From Siphonodentalium dalli (Eukaryota > Mollusca > Scaphopoda > Gadilida > Siphonodentaliidae), in NCBI GenBank assembly GCA_032622095.1, contig CP136063.1, positions 271,305,426 through 271,369,425 of the forward strand: DNA of 64,000 bases, in the 5' to 3' direction. The notes below the pieces were generated by a model. The model worked only from the letters and a program-made list of their open reading frames with translations, was not told where the DNA came from and did not search any database. The position numbers were made by a program, and so were the translations under genes. How positions within the stretch are numbered: the first letter of the stretch is position 1; every line of letters starts with the position of its first letter. Shown here in pieces: positions 23,255 to 36,326 of this stretch.

Positions 23255-25896
23255 GTGACAAATAAAGAGAGTTCATTGTTAGTCTATTCCTGGTATGTTA
23301 CAAATAAAGAACGCTCATTGTTCGTCTATTCCTGGTATGTTACAAATAAAGAGCGTTCATCGTTAGTCTATTCCTGGTATGTTACAAATAAAGAACGCTC
23401 ATTGTTAGTCTATTCCTGGCATGTTACACATAAAGAGCGTTCTCGTTAGTCTATTCCAGGTATGTTACAAATAAAGAACGCTCATTGTTCGTATATTCCT
23501 GGTATGTTACAAATAAAGAACACTCATTGTTAGTCTATTCCTGGTATGTTATAAATACAGAGCGTTCATTGTTAGTCTATTCCTGATATATTACACATAC
23601 AGAACGCTCATTGTTAGTCTTACTCCTGGTATGTTACAAATACAGAACGCTCATTGTTAGTCTTACTCCTGGTATGTTACAAATCAAGAACGTTCATTGT
23701 TAGTCTTACTCCTGGTATGTGACAAATAAAGAGAGTTCATTGTTAGTCTATTCCTGGTATGTTACAAATAAAGAACGCTCATTGTTAGTCTATTCCTGGA
23801 TTGTAACCAACAAAGAACGTCTATTGTTAGTCTTATTCATGGTATGTTACAAATAAAGAACGCTCATTGTTAGTCTATTACTGGTATGTTACAAATAAAG
23901 AGCGTTCATCGTTAGTCTATAGCTGGTATGTTAAAAATAAAGAACGCTCATTGTTAGTCTATTCCTGGTATGTTACAAATAAAGAGCGATCATTGCTAGT
24001 CTATTCCAGGTATGTTACAAATAAAGAACGTTTATTGCTAATCTTATTCCTGGTATGTTACAAATAAAGAACGCTCATTTTTAGTTTTATTCCTGGTATG
24101 TTACAAATAAAGAGCGTTCATTGTTAGCCTATTCCTGGTATGTTACAAATAAAGAGCGTTTATTGTTTGTCTATTCCTGGTATGTAACCAACAAAGAACG
24201 TCCATTGTTAGTCTTATTCCTGGTATGTTACACATAAAGAGCGTTCATTGTTAGTATATTCATTGTTTGTTACCAATAAAGACCGTTCATTGTTAGTCTT
24301 ATTCCTGGTATGTTACAAATAAATAACGCTCATTGTTAGTCTATTCCCGGTGTGTTACAAACAAAGAGCGTTCATTGTTAGTCTATACCTGGTATGATAC
24401 AAATAAAGAGCGTTCATTGTTAGTCTACTCATTGTATATTACCAATAAAGAGCGTTCCTTGTTTGAAAATTCATGGTATGTTACAAATAAAGAACGCTCA
24501 TTGTTAGTCTATTCCTGGTATGTTACAAATAAAGAACGCTCATTGTTAGTCTATTCCTGGTATGTTACAAATAAAGAACGCTCATTGTTCGTCTATTCAT
24601 GGTATGTTACAAATAAAGAGCGTTCATCGTTAGTCTATTCCTGGTATGTTACAAATAAAGAACGCTCATTGTTAGTCTATTCCTGGTATGTTACAAATAA
24701 AGAGCGTTCATCGTTAGTCTATTCCTGGTATGTTACAAATAAAGAACGCTCATTGATTGTCTATTCCTGGTATGTTACAAATAAAGAACACTCATTGTTA
24801 GTCTATTCCTGGTATGTTATAAATAAAGAGCGTTCATTGTTAGTCTATTCATGATATATTACACATAAAGAACGCTCATTGTTAGTCTTACTCCTGGTAT
24901 GTTACAAATAAAGAACGCTCATTGTTAGTCTTACTCCTGGTATGTTACAAATAAAGAGCGTTCATTGTTAGTCTTACTCCTGGTATGTTACAAATAAAGA
25001 GAGTTCATTGTTAGTCCATTCCTGGTATGTTACAAATAAAGAACCCTCATTGTTAGTCTATTCCTGGATTGTAACCAACAAAGAACGTCCATTGTTAGTC
25101 TTATTCATGGTATGTTACAAATAAAGAACGCTCATTGTTAGTCTATTCCTGGTATGTTACAAATAAAGAGCGTTCATCGTTAGTCTATTCCTGGTATGTT
25201 ACAAATAAAGAACGCTCATTGTTAGTCTATTCCTGGTATGTTACAAATAAAGAGCGTTCATCGTTAGTCTATTCCTGGTATGTTACAAATAAAGAACGCT
25301 CATTGTTTGTCTATTCCTGGTATGTTACAAATAAAGAACGCTCACCGTTAGTCTATTCCTGGTATGTTATAAATAAAGAGCGTTTATTGTTAGTCTATTC
25401 CTCGTTTGTTATAAATAAAGAGCTTTCATTGTTAGTCTATTCCTGATATATTACACATAAAGAACGCTCATTGTTAGTATTACTCCTGGTATGTTACAAA
25501 TAAAGAGCGTTCATTGTTAGTCTTACTCCTGGTATGTTTCAAATAAAGAATGTTCATTGTTAGTCTATTCCTGGTATGTTACACACAAAGAGCGTTCATT
25601 GTCAGTCTACTCATTGTATATTACCAATAAAGAGCGTCCCTTGTTAGTATATTCATGGTATATTACAAATAAAGATCGTTCATTGTTAGTCTTATTCCTG
25701 GTATGTTACAAATAAAGAGCGTTCATTGTTAGTCTTACACATTGTATGTTACAAATAAAGAGCGTTCACTGTTAGTCACCTCCTGACAAATAACCAATAC
25801 TGAGCGTTCATTGTTAGTCTATTCCTGGTATGTTACCAATAAAGATCATTCATTGTTAGTCTTATTCCTGTGATGTTACAAATAAAGAGCGTTAAT

Positions 25897-25911
25897 TGTT
25901 AGTCTATTCCA
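25897..25911 (+). other. Recombination junction: D-to-A segment joined to end of block B
   Basis: After GTTAATTGTTAGTCTATTC the expected TTGGTATG is replaced by CAGGTATG, and the sequence follows the end of block B (GTTTATTGCTAATC). The shared GTTAGTCTATTC makes the exact crossover point undecidable within about 12 bp. It creates the second C and D blocks of unit 7. Confidence 0.85.
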
Positions 25912-26235
25912 GGTATGTTACAAATAAAGAACGTTTATTGCTAATCTTATTCCTGGTATGTTACAAATAAAGAACGCTCATTTTTAGTTTTATTCCTGGT
26001 ATGTTACAAATAAAGAGCGTTCATTGTTAGTCTATTCCTGGTATGTTACAAATAAAGAGCGTTTATTGTTTGTCTATTCCTGGTATGTAACCAACAAAGA
26101 ACGTCCATTGTTAGTCTTATTCCTGGTATGTTACACATAAAGAGCGTTCATTGTTAGTATATTCATTGTTTGTTACCAATAAAGACCGTTCATTGTTAGT
26201 CTTATTCCTGGTATGTTACAAATAAATAACGCTCA

Positions 26236-26634
26236 TTGTTAGTCTATTCCCGGTGTGTTACAAATAAAGAGCGTTCATTGTTAGTCTATACCTGGTATGA
26301 TACAAATAAAGAGCGTTCATTGTTAGTCTACTCATTGTATATTACCAATAAAGAGCGTTCCTTGTTTGAAAATTCATGGTATCTTACAAATAAAGAACGC
26401 TCATTGTTAGTCTATTCCTGGTATGTTACAAATAAAGAACGCTCATTGTTAGTCTATTCCTGGTATGTTACAAATAAAGAACGCTCATTGTTCGTCTATT
26501 CATGGTATGTTACAAATAAAGAGCGTTCATCGTTAGTCTATTCCTGGTATGTTACAAATAAAGAACGCTCATTGTTAGTCTATTCCTGGTATGTTACAAA
26601 TAAAGAGCGTTCATCGTTAGTCTATTCCTGGTAG
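26236..26634 (+). repeat. Second block C of unit 7 with an early stop
   Basis: This copy is open for 132 codons instead of 173 because GGTATGTT has become GGTAGGTT, giving TAG at 26632-26634. The array continues normally after it. It shows that stop-creating changes occur in the open frame, which argues against protein-level constraint. Confidence 0.85.
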
Positions 26635-28756
26635 GTTACAAATAAAGAACGCTCATTGATTGTCTATTCCTGGTATGTTACAAATAAAGAACACTCATTG
26701 TTAGTCTATTCCTGGTATGTTATAAATAAAGAGCGTTCATTGTTAGTCTATTCATGATTTATTACACATAAAGAACGCTCATTGTTAGTCTTACTCCTGG
26801 TATGTTACAAATAAAGAACGCTCATTGTTAGTCTTACTCCTGGTATGTTACAAATAAAGAGCGTTCATTGTTAGTCTTACTCCTGGTATGTTACAAATAA
26901 AGAGAGTTCATTGTTAGTCTATTCCTGGTATGTTACAAATAAAGAACCCTCATTGTTAGTCTATTCCTGGATTGTAACCAACAAAGAACGTCCATTGTTA
27001 GTCTTATTCATGGTATGTTACAAATAAAGAACGCTCATTGTTAGTCTATTCCTGGTATGTTACAAATAAAGAGCGTTCATCGTTAGTCTATTCCTGGTAT
27101 GTTACAAATAAAGAACGCTCATTGTTAGTCTATTCCTGGTATGTTACAAATAAAGAGCGTTCATCGTTAGTCTATTCCTGGTATGTTACAAATAAAGAAC
27201 GCTCATTGTTTGTCTATTCCTGGTATGTTAGAAATAAAGAACGCTCACCGTTAGTCTATTCCTGGTATGTTATAAATAAAGCGCGTTTATTGTTAGTCTA
27301 TTCCTCGTTTGTTATAAATAAAGAGCTTTCATTGTTAGTCTATTCCTGATATATTACACATAAAGAACGCTCATTGTTAGTATTACTCCTGGTATGTTAC
27401 AAATAAAGAGCGTTCATTGTTAGTCTTACTCCTGGTATGTTTCAAATAAAGAATGTTCATTGTTAGTCTATTCCTGGTATGTTACACACAAAGAGCGTTC
27501 ATTGTCAGTCTACTCATTGTATATTACCAATAAAGAGCGTCCCTTGTTAGTATATTCATGGTATGTTACAAATAAAGATCGTTCATTCTTAGTCTTATTC
27601 CTGGTATGTTACAAATAAAGAGCGTTCATTGTTAGTCTTACACATTGTATGTTACAAATAAAGAGCGTTCACTGTTAGTCACCTCCTGACAAATAACCAA
27701 TACTGAGCGTTCATTGTTAGTCTATTCCTGGTATGTTACCAATAAAGATCATTCATTGTTAGTCTTATTCCTGTGATGTTACAAATAAAGAGCGTTAATT
27801 GTTAGTCTATTCTTGGTATGTTACAAATAAAGAGCGTTCATTGTTAGTCTTACTCCTGGTATGTTACAAATAAAGAACGCTCATTGTTAGTCTATTCCTG
27901 GTATGTTATAAATAAAGAGCGTTCCTTGTTAGTATATTCATGGTATGTTACAAATAAAGATCGTGCATTGTTAGTCTTATTCCTGGTATGTTACACATAA
28001 AGAGCGTTCAGTGTTAGTCTACTCATTGTATATTACCAATAAAGAGCGTTCCTTGTTAGAAAATTCATGGTATGTTACAAATAAAGATCGTTCATTGATA
28101 GTCTTATTCCTGGTATGTTACAAATAAAGAACGCTCATTGTTAGTCTATTCCTGGTATGTTACAAATAAAGAGCGTTAATTGTTAGTCTATTCCTGGTAT
28201 GTAACCAACAAGGAACGTCCATTGTCAGTCTTACTCCTGGTATGTTACAAATAAAGAACGCTCATTGTTATATAGTCTATTCCTGGTATGTTACAAATAA
28301 AGAGCGTTCATTGTTAGTCTTACTCCTGGTATGTTACAAATAAAGAACGCTCATTGTTAGTCTATTCCAGGTATGTTACAAATAAAGAACGTTTATTGCT
28401 AATCTTATTCCTGGTATGTTACAAATAAAGAACGCTCATTGTTAGTTTTTTTTCTGGTATGTTACAAATAAAGAGCGTTCTCGTTAGTCTATTCCAGGTA
28501 TGTTACAAATAAAGAACGCTCATTGTTTGTCTATTCCTGGTATGTTACAAATAAAGAACACTCATTGTTAGTCTATTCCAGGTATGTTATAAATAAAGAG
28601 CGTTCATTGTTAGTCTATTCCTGATATATTACACATAAAGAACGCTCATTGTTAGTCTTACTCCTGGTATGTTACAAATAAATAACGCTCATTTTTAGTC
28701 TTTCTCCTGGTATGTTACAAATCAAGAACGTTCATTGTTAGTCTTACTCCTGGTAT

Positions 28757-31700
28757 GTGACAAATAAAGAGAGTTCATTGTTAGTCTATTCCTGGTATGT
28801 TACAAATAAAGAACGCTCATTGTTCGTCTATTCCTGGTATGTTACAAATAAAGAGCGTTCATCGTTAGTCTATTCCTGGTATGTTACAAATAAAGAACGC
28901 TCATTGTTAGTCTATTCCTGGCATGTTACACATAAAGAGCGTTCTCGTTAGTCTATTCCAGGTATGTTACAAATAAAGAACGCTCATTGTTCGTATATTC
29001 CTGGTATGTTACAAATAAAGAACACTCATTGTTAGTCTATTCCTGGTATGTTATAAATACAGAGCGTTCATTGTTAGTCTATTCCTGATATATTACACAT
29101 ACAGAACGCTCATTGTTAGTCTTACTCCTGGTATGTTACAAATACAGAACGCTCATTGTTAGTCTTACTCCTGGTATGTTACAAATCAAGAACGTTCATT
29201 GTTAGTCTTACTCCTGGTATGTGACAAATAAAGAGAGTTCATTGTTAGTCTATTCCTGGTATGTTACAAATAAAGAACGCTCATTGTTAGTCTATTCCTG
29301 GATTGTAACCAACAAAGAACGTCTATTGTTAGTCTTATTCATGGTATGTTACAAATAAAGAACGCTCATTGTTAGTCTATTACTGGTATGTTACAAATAA
29401 AGAGCGTTCATCGTTAGTCTATAGCTGGTATGTTAAAAATAAAGAACGCTCATTGTTAGTCTATTCCTGGTATGTTACAAATAAAGAGCGATCATTGCTA
29501 GTCTATTCCAGGTATGTTACAAATAAAGAACGTTTATTGCTAATCTTATTCCTGGTATGTTACAAATAAAGAACGCTCATTTTTAGTTTTATTCCTGGTA
29601 TGTTACAAATAAAGAGCGTTCATTGTTAGTCTATTCCTGGTATGTTACAAATAAAGAGCGTTTATTGTTTGTCTATTCCTGGTATGTAACCAACAAAGAA
29701 CGTCCATTGTTAGTCTTATTCCTGGTATGTTACACATAAAGAGCGTTCATTGTTAGTATATTCATTGTTTGTTACCAATAAAGACCGTTCATTGTTAGTC
29801 TTATTCCTGGTATGTCACAAATAAATAACGCTCATTGTTAGTCTATTCCCGGTGTGTTACAAACAAAGAGCGTTCATTGTTAGTCTATACCTGGTATGAT
29901 ACAAATAAAGAGCGTTCATTGTTAGTCTACTCATTGTATATTACCAATAAAGAGCGTTCCTTGTTTGAAAATTCATGGTATGTTACAAATAAAGAACGCT
30001 CATTGTTAGTCTATTCCTGGTATGTTACAAATAAAGAACGCTCATTGTTAGTCTATTCCTGGTTTGTTACAAATAAGGAACGCTCATTGTTCGTCTATTC
30101 ATGGTATGTTACAAATAAAGAGCGTTCATCGTTAGTCTATTCCTGGTATGTTACAAATAAAGAACGCTCATTGTTAGTCTATTCCTGGTATGTTACAAAT
30201 AAAGAGCGTTCATCGTTAGTCTATTCCTGGTATGTTACAAATAAAGAACGCTCATTGATTGTCTATTCCTGGTATGTTACAAATAAAGAACACTCATTGT
30301 TAGTCTATTCCTGGTATGTTATAAATAAAGAGCGTTCATTGTTAGTCTATTCATGATATATTACACATAAAGAACGCTCATTGTTAGTCTTACTCCTGGT
30401 ATGTTACAAATAAAGAACGCTCATTGTTAGTCTTACTCCTGGTATGTTACAAATAAAGAGCGTTCATTGTTAGTCTTACTCCTGGTATGTTACAAATAAA
30501 GAGAGTTCATTGTTAGTCTATTCCTGGTATGTTACAAATAAAGAACCCTCATTGTTAGTCTATTCCTGGATTGTAACCAACAAAGAACGTCCATTGTTAG
30601 TCTTATTCATGGTATGTTACAAATAAAGAACGCTCATTGTTAGTCTATTCCTGGTATGTTACAAATAAAGAGCGTTCATCGTTAGTCTATTCCTGGTATG
30701 TTACAAATAAAGAACGCTCATTGTTAGTCTATTCCTGGTATGTTACAAATAAAGAGCGTTCATCGTTAGTCTATTCCTGGTATGTTACAAATAAAGAACG
30801 CTCATTGTTTGTCTATTCCTGGTATGTTACAAATAAAGAACGCTCACCGTTAGTCTATTCCTGGTATGTTATAAATAAAGAGCGTTTATTGTTAGTCTAT
30901 TCCTCGTTTGTTATAAATAAAGAGCTTTCATTGTTAGTCTATTCCTGATATATTACACATAAAGAACGCTCATTGTTAGTATTACTCCTGGTATGTTACA
31001 AATAAAGAGCGTTCATTGTTAGTCTTACTCCTGGTATGTTTCAAATAAAGAATGTTCATTGTTAGTCTATTCCTGGTATGTTACACACAAAGAGCGTTCA
31101 TTGTCAGTCTACTCATTGTATATTACCAATAAAGAGCGTCCCTTGTTAGTATATTCATGGTATGTTACAAATAAAGATCGTTCATTGTTAGTCTTATTCC
31201 TGGTATGTTACAAATAAAGAGCGTTCATTGTTAGTCTTACACATTGTATGTTACAAATAAAGAGCGTTCACTGTTAGTCACCTCCTGACAAATAACCAAT
31301 ACTGAGCGTTCATTGTTAGTCTATTCCTGGTATGTTACCAATAAAGATCATTCATTGTTAGTCTTATTCCTGTGATGTTACAAATAAAGAGCGTTAATTG
31401 TTAGTCTATTCTTGGTATGTTACAAATAAAGAGCGTTCATTGTTAATCTTACTCCTGGTATGTTACAAATAAAGAACGCTCATTGTTAGTCTATTCCTGG
31501 TATGTTATAAATAAAGAGCGTTCCTTGTTAGTATATTCATGGTATGTTACAAATGAAGATCGTGCATTGTTAGTCTTATTCCTGGTATGTTACACATAAA
31601 GAGCGTTCAGTGTTAGTCTACTCATTGTATATTACCAATAAAGAGCGTTCCTTGTTAGAAAATTCATGGTATGTTACAAATAAAGATCGTTCATTTTTAG

Positions 31701-32355
31701 TCTTATTCCTGGTATGTTACAAATAAAGAACGCTCATTGTTAGTCTATTCCTGGTATGTTACAAATAAAGAGCGTTAATTGTTAGTCTATTCCTGGTATG
31801 TAACCAACAAGGAACGTCCATTGTTAGTCTTACTCCTGGTATGTTACAAATAAAGAACGCTCATTGTTATATAGTCTATTCCTGGTATGTTACAAATAAA
31901 GAGCGTTCATTGTTAGTCTTACTCCTGGTATGTTACAAATAAAGAACGCTCATTGTTAGTCTATTCCAGGTATGTTACAAATAAAGAACGTTTATTGCTA
32001 ATCTTATTCCTGGTATGTTACAAATAAAGAACGCTCATTGTTAGTTTTTTTTCTGGTATGTTACAAATAAAGAGCGTTCTCGTTAGTCTATTCCAGGTAT
32101 GTTACAAATAAAGAACGCTCATTGTTTGTCTATTCCTGGTATGTTACAAATAAAGAACACTCATTGTTAGTCTATTCCAGGTATGTTATAAATAAAGAGC
32201 GTTCATTGTTAGTCTATTCCTGATATATTACACATAAAGAACGCTCATTGTTAGTCTTACTCCTGGTATGTTACAAATAAATAACGCTCATTGTTAGTCT
32301 TTCTCCTGGTATGTTACAAATCAAGAACGTTCATTGTTAGTCTTACTCCTGGTAT
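28757..32355 (+). repeat. HOR unit 8, type A1a, canonical 3,599 bp
   Basis: Landmarks are A 28757, B 29369, C 29835 and D 30637 (D2). The T5 marker is at 28692. Private variants noticed: GGTATGTCACAAATA near 29811, GTTAATCTTACTCC near 31442, and CATTTTTAGTCTTATTCC near 31693. These few changes separate it from units 2 and 5. Confidence 0.93.
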
Positions 32356-35300
32356 GTGACAAATAAAGAGAGTTCATTGTTAGTCTATTCCTGGTATGTT
32401 ACAAATAAAGAACGCTCATTGTTCGTCTATTCCTGGTATGTTACAAATAAAGAGCGTTCATCATTAGTCTATTCCTGGTATGTTACAAATAAAGAACGCT
32501 CATTGTTAGTCTATTCCTGGCATGTTACACATACAGAGCGTTCTCGTTAGTCTATTCCAGGTATGTTACAAATAAAGAACGCTCATTGTTCGTATATTCC
32601 TGGTATGTTACAAATAAAGAACACTCATTGTTAGTCTATTCCTGGTATGTTATAAATACAGAGCGTTCATTGTTAGTCTATTCCTGATATATTACACATA
32701 CAGAACGCTCATTGTTAGTCTTACTCCTGGTATGTTACAAATACAGAACGCTCATTGTTAGTCTTACTCCTGGTATGTTACAAATCAAGAACGTTCATTG
32801 TTAGTCTTACTCCTGGTATGTGACAAATAAAGAGAGTTCATTGTTAGTCTATTCCTGGTATGTTACAAATAAAGAACGCTCATTGTTAGTCTATTCCTGG
32901 ATTGTAACCAACAAAGAACGTCTATTGTTAGTCTTATTCATGGTATGTTACAAATAAAGAACGCTCATTGTTAGTCTATTACTGGTATGTTACAAATAAA
33001 GAGCGTTCATCGTTAGTCTATAGCTGGTATGTTAAAAATAAAGAACGCTCATTGTTAGTCTATTCCTGGTATGTTACAAATAAAGAGCGTTCATCGTTAG
33101 TCTATTCCTGGTATGTTACAAATAAAGAACGCTCATTACACATAAAGAACGCTCATTGTTAGTCTTACTCCTGGTATGTTACAAATAAAGAGCGTTCATT
33201 GTTAGTCTTACTCCTGGTATGTTACAAATACAGAATGTTCATTGTTAGTCTATTCCTGGTATGTTACAAATCAAGAGCGTTCATTGTTAGTCTATTCCTG
33301 TTATGTTACAAATAAAGAACGCTCATTGTTATATAGTCTATTCCTAGTATGTTACAAATAAAGAGCGTTCATTGTTAGTCTTACTCCTGGTATGTTACAA
33401 ATAAAGAGCGTTCATTGTTAGTCTTACTCCTGGTATGTTACAAATACAGAATGTTCATTGTTAGTCTATTCCTGGTATGTTACAAATCAAGAGCGTTCAT
33501 TCTTAGTCTATTCCTGTTATGTTACAAATAAAGAACGCTCAATGTTATATAGTCTATTCCTAGTATGTTACAAATAAAGAGCGTTCATTGTTAGTCTTAC
33601 TCCTGGTATGTTACAAATAAAGAACGCTCATTGTTAGTCTATTCCTGGTATGTTATAAATAAAGAGCGTTCATTGTTAGTCTTACTTCTGGTATGTTACC
33701 AATACAGAACGCTCATTGTTAGTCTTATTCCTGGTATGTTACAAATAAAGAGCGTTCATTGTTAGTCTATTCCTGGTATGTTACCAATAAAGCTCATTCA
33801 TTGTTAGTCTTATTCCTGTGATGTTACAAATAAAGAGCGTTCATTGTTAGTCTATTCCTGATATATTACACATACAGAACGCTCATTGTTAGTCTTACTC
33901 CTGGTATGTTACAAATACAGAACGCTCATTGTTAGTCTTACTCCTGGTATGTTACAAATCAAGAACGTTCATTGTTAGTCTTACTCCTGGTATGTGACAA
34001 ATAAAGAGAGTTCATTGTTAGTCTATTCCTGGTATGTTACAAATAAAGAACGCTCATTGTTAGTCTATTCCTGGATTGTAACCAACAAAGAACGTCTATT
34101 GTTAGTCTTATTCATGGTATGTTACAAATAAAGAACGCTCATTGTTAGTCTATTACTGGTATGTTACAAATAAAGAGCGTTCATCGTTAGTCTATAGCTG
34201 GTATGTTAAAAATAAAGAACGCTCATTGTTAGTCTATTCCTGGTATGTTACAAATAAAGAACACTCATTGTTAGTCTATTCCTGGTATGTTATAAATAAA
34301 GAGCGTTCATTGTTAGTCTATTCATGATTTATTACACATAAAGAACGCTCATTGTTAGTCTTACTCCTGGTATGTTACAAATAAAGAACGCTCATTGTTA
34401 GTCTTACTCCTGGTATGTTACAAATAAAGAGCGTTCATTGTTAGTCTTACTCCTGGTATGTTACAAATAAAGAGAGTTCATTGTTAGTCTATTCCTGGTA
34501 TGTTACAAATAAAGAACCCTCATTGTTAGTCTATTCCTGGATTGTAACCAACAAAGAACGTCCATTGTTAGTCTTATTCATGGTATGTTACAAATAAAGA
34601 ACGCTCATTGTTAGTCTATTCCTGGTATGTTACAAATAAAGAGCGTTCATCGTTAGTCTATTCCTGGTATGTTACAAATAAAGAACGCTCATTGTTAGTC
34701 TATTCCTGGTATGTTACAAATAAAGAGCGTTCATCGTTAGTCTATTCCTGGTATGTTTCAAATAAAGAACGCTCATTGTTTGTCTATTCCTGGTATGTTA
34801 GAAATAAAGAACGCTCACCGTTAGTCTATTCCTGGTATGTTATAAATAAAGCGCGTTTATTGTTAGTCTATTCCTCGTTTGTTATAAATAAAGAGCTTTC
34901 ATTGTTAGTCTATTCCTGATATATTACACATAAAGAACGCTCATTGTTAGTATTACTCCTGGTATGTTACAAATAAAGAGCGTTCATTGTTAGTCTTACT
35001 CCTGGTATGTTTCAAATAAAGAATGTTCATTGTTAGTCTATTCCTGGTATGTTACACACAAAGAGCGTTCATTGTCAGTCTACTCATTGTATATTACCAA
35101 TAAAGAGCGTCCCTTGTTAGTATATTCATGGTATGTTACAAATAAAGATCGTTCATTGTTAGTCTTATTCCTGGTATGTTACAAATAAAGAGCGTTCATT
35201 GTTAGTCTTACACATTGCATGTTACAAATAAAGAGCGTTCACTGTTAGTCACCTCCTGACAAATAACCAATACTGAGCGTTCATTGTTAGTCTATTCCTG

Positions 35301-36326
35301 GTATGTTACCAATAAAGATCATTCATTGTTAGTCTTATTCCTGTGATGTTACAAATAAAGAGCGTTAATTGTTAGTCTATTCTTGGTATGTTACAAATAA
35401 AGAGCGTTCATTGTTAGTCTTACTCCTGGTATGTTACAAATAAAGAACGCTCATTGTTAGTCTATTCCTGGTATGTTATAAATAAAGAGCGTTCCTTGTT
35501 AGTATATTCATGGTATGTTACAAATAAAGATCGTGCATTGTTAGTCTTATTCCTGGTATGTTACACATAAAGAGCGTTCAGTGTTAGTCTACTCATTGTA
35601 TATTACCAATAAAGAGCGTTCCTTGTTAGAAAATTCATGGTATGTTACAAATAAAGATCGTTCATTGTTAGTCTTATTCCTGGTATGTTACAAATAAAGA
35701 ACGCTCATTGTTAGTCTATTCCTGGTATGTTACAAATAAAGAGCGTTAATTGTTAGTCTATTCCTGGTATGTAACCAACAAGGAACGTCCATTGTCAGTC
35801 TTACTCCTGGTATGTTACAAATAAAGAACGCTCATTGTTATATAGTCTATTCCTGGTATGTTACAAATAAAGAGCGTTCATTGTTAGTCTTACTCCTGGT
35901 ATGTTACAAATAAAGAACGCTCATTGTTAGTCTATTCCAGGTATGTTACAAATAAAGAACGTTTATTGCTAATCTTATTCCTGGTATGTTACAAATAAAG
36001 AACGCTCATTGTTAGTTTTTTTTCTGGTATGTTACAAATAAAGAGCGTTCTCGTTAGTCTATTCCAGGTATGTTACAAATAAAGAACGCTCATTGTTTGT
36101 CTATTCCTGGTATGTTACAAATAAAGAACACTCATTGTTAGTCTATTCCAGGTATGTTATAAATAAAGAGCGTTCATTGTTAGTCTATTCCTGATATATT
36201 ACACATAAAGAACGCTCATTGTTAGTCTTACTCCTGGTATGTTACAAATAAATAACGCTCATTTTTAGTCTTTCTCCTGGTATGTTACAAATCAAGAACG
36301 TTCATTGTTAGTCTTACTCCTGGTAT
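32356..36326 (+). repeat. HOR unit 9, type A2, 3,971 bp
   Basis: Same structure as units 3 and 6: B 32968 (fusion at 33137), second B 34142 fused to the C end, D1 at 34608. Unlike units 3 and 6, it is followed by an A1a rather than an A1b landmark. Private variants are GTATGTTTCAAATA in D near 34753 and CATTGCATG near 35215. It ends the third triplet. Confidence 0.93.

Larger units (their letters stand above)
23255..28756 (+). repeat. HOR unit 7, type A1b, expanded to 5,502 bp
   Basis: Landmarks are A 23255, B 23867, C 24333, D 25135 (D2), second C 26236 and second D 27038 (D1). It shares AGCCTATTCC (near 24127) and the C1 form with unit 1. The 1,903-bp gain (about 45 monomers) comes from a jump inside the D-to-A segment back to the end of block B at about 25897-25911. 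The second C differs from the first by CTTACAAATA, CAAATAAAG for CAAACAAAG, and GGTAGGTT, which closes its frame early. Confidence 0.92.
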
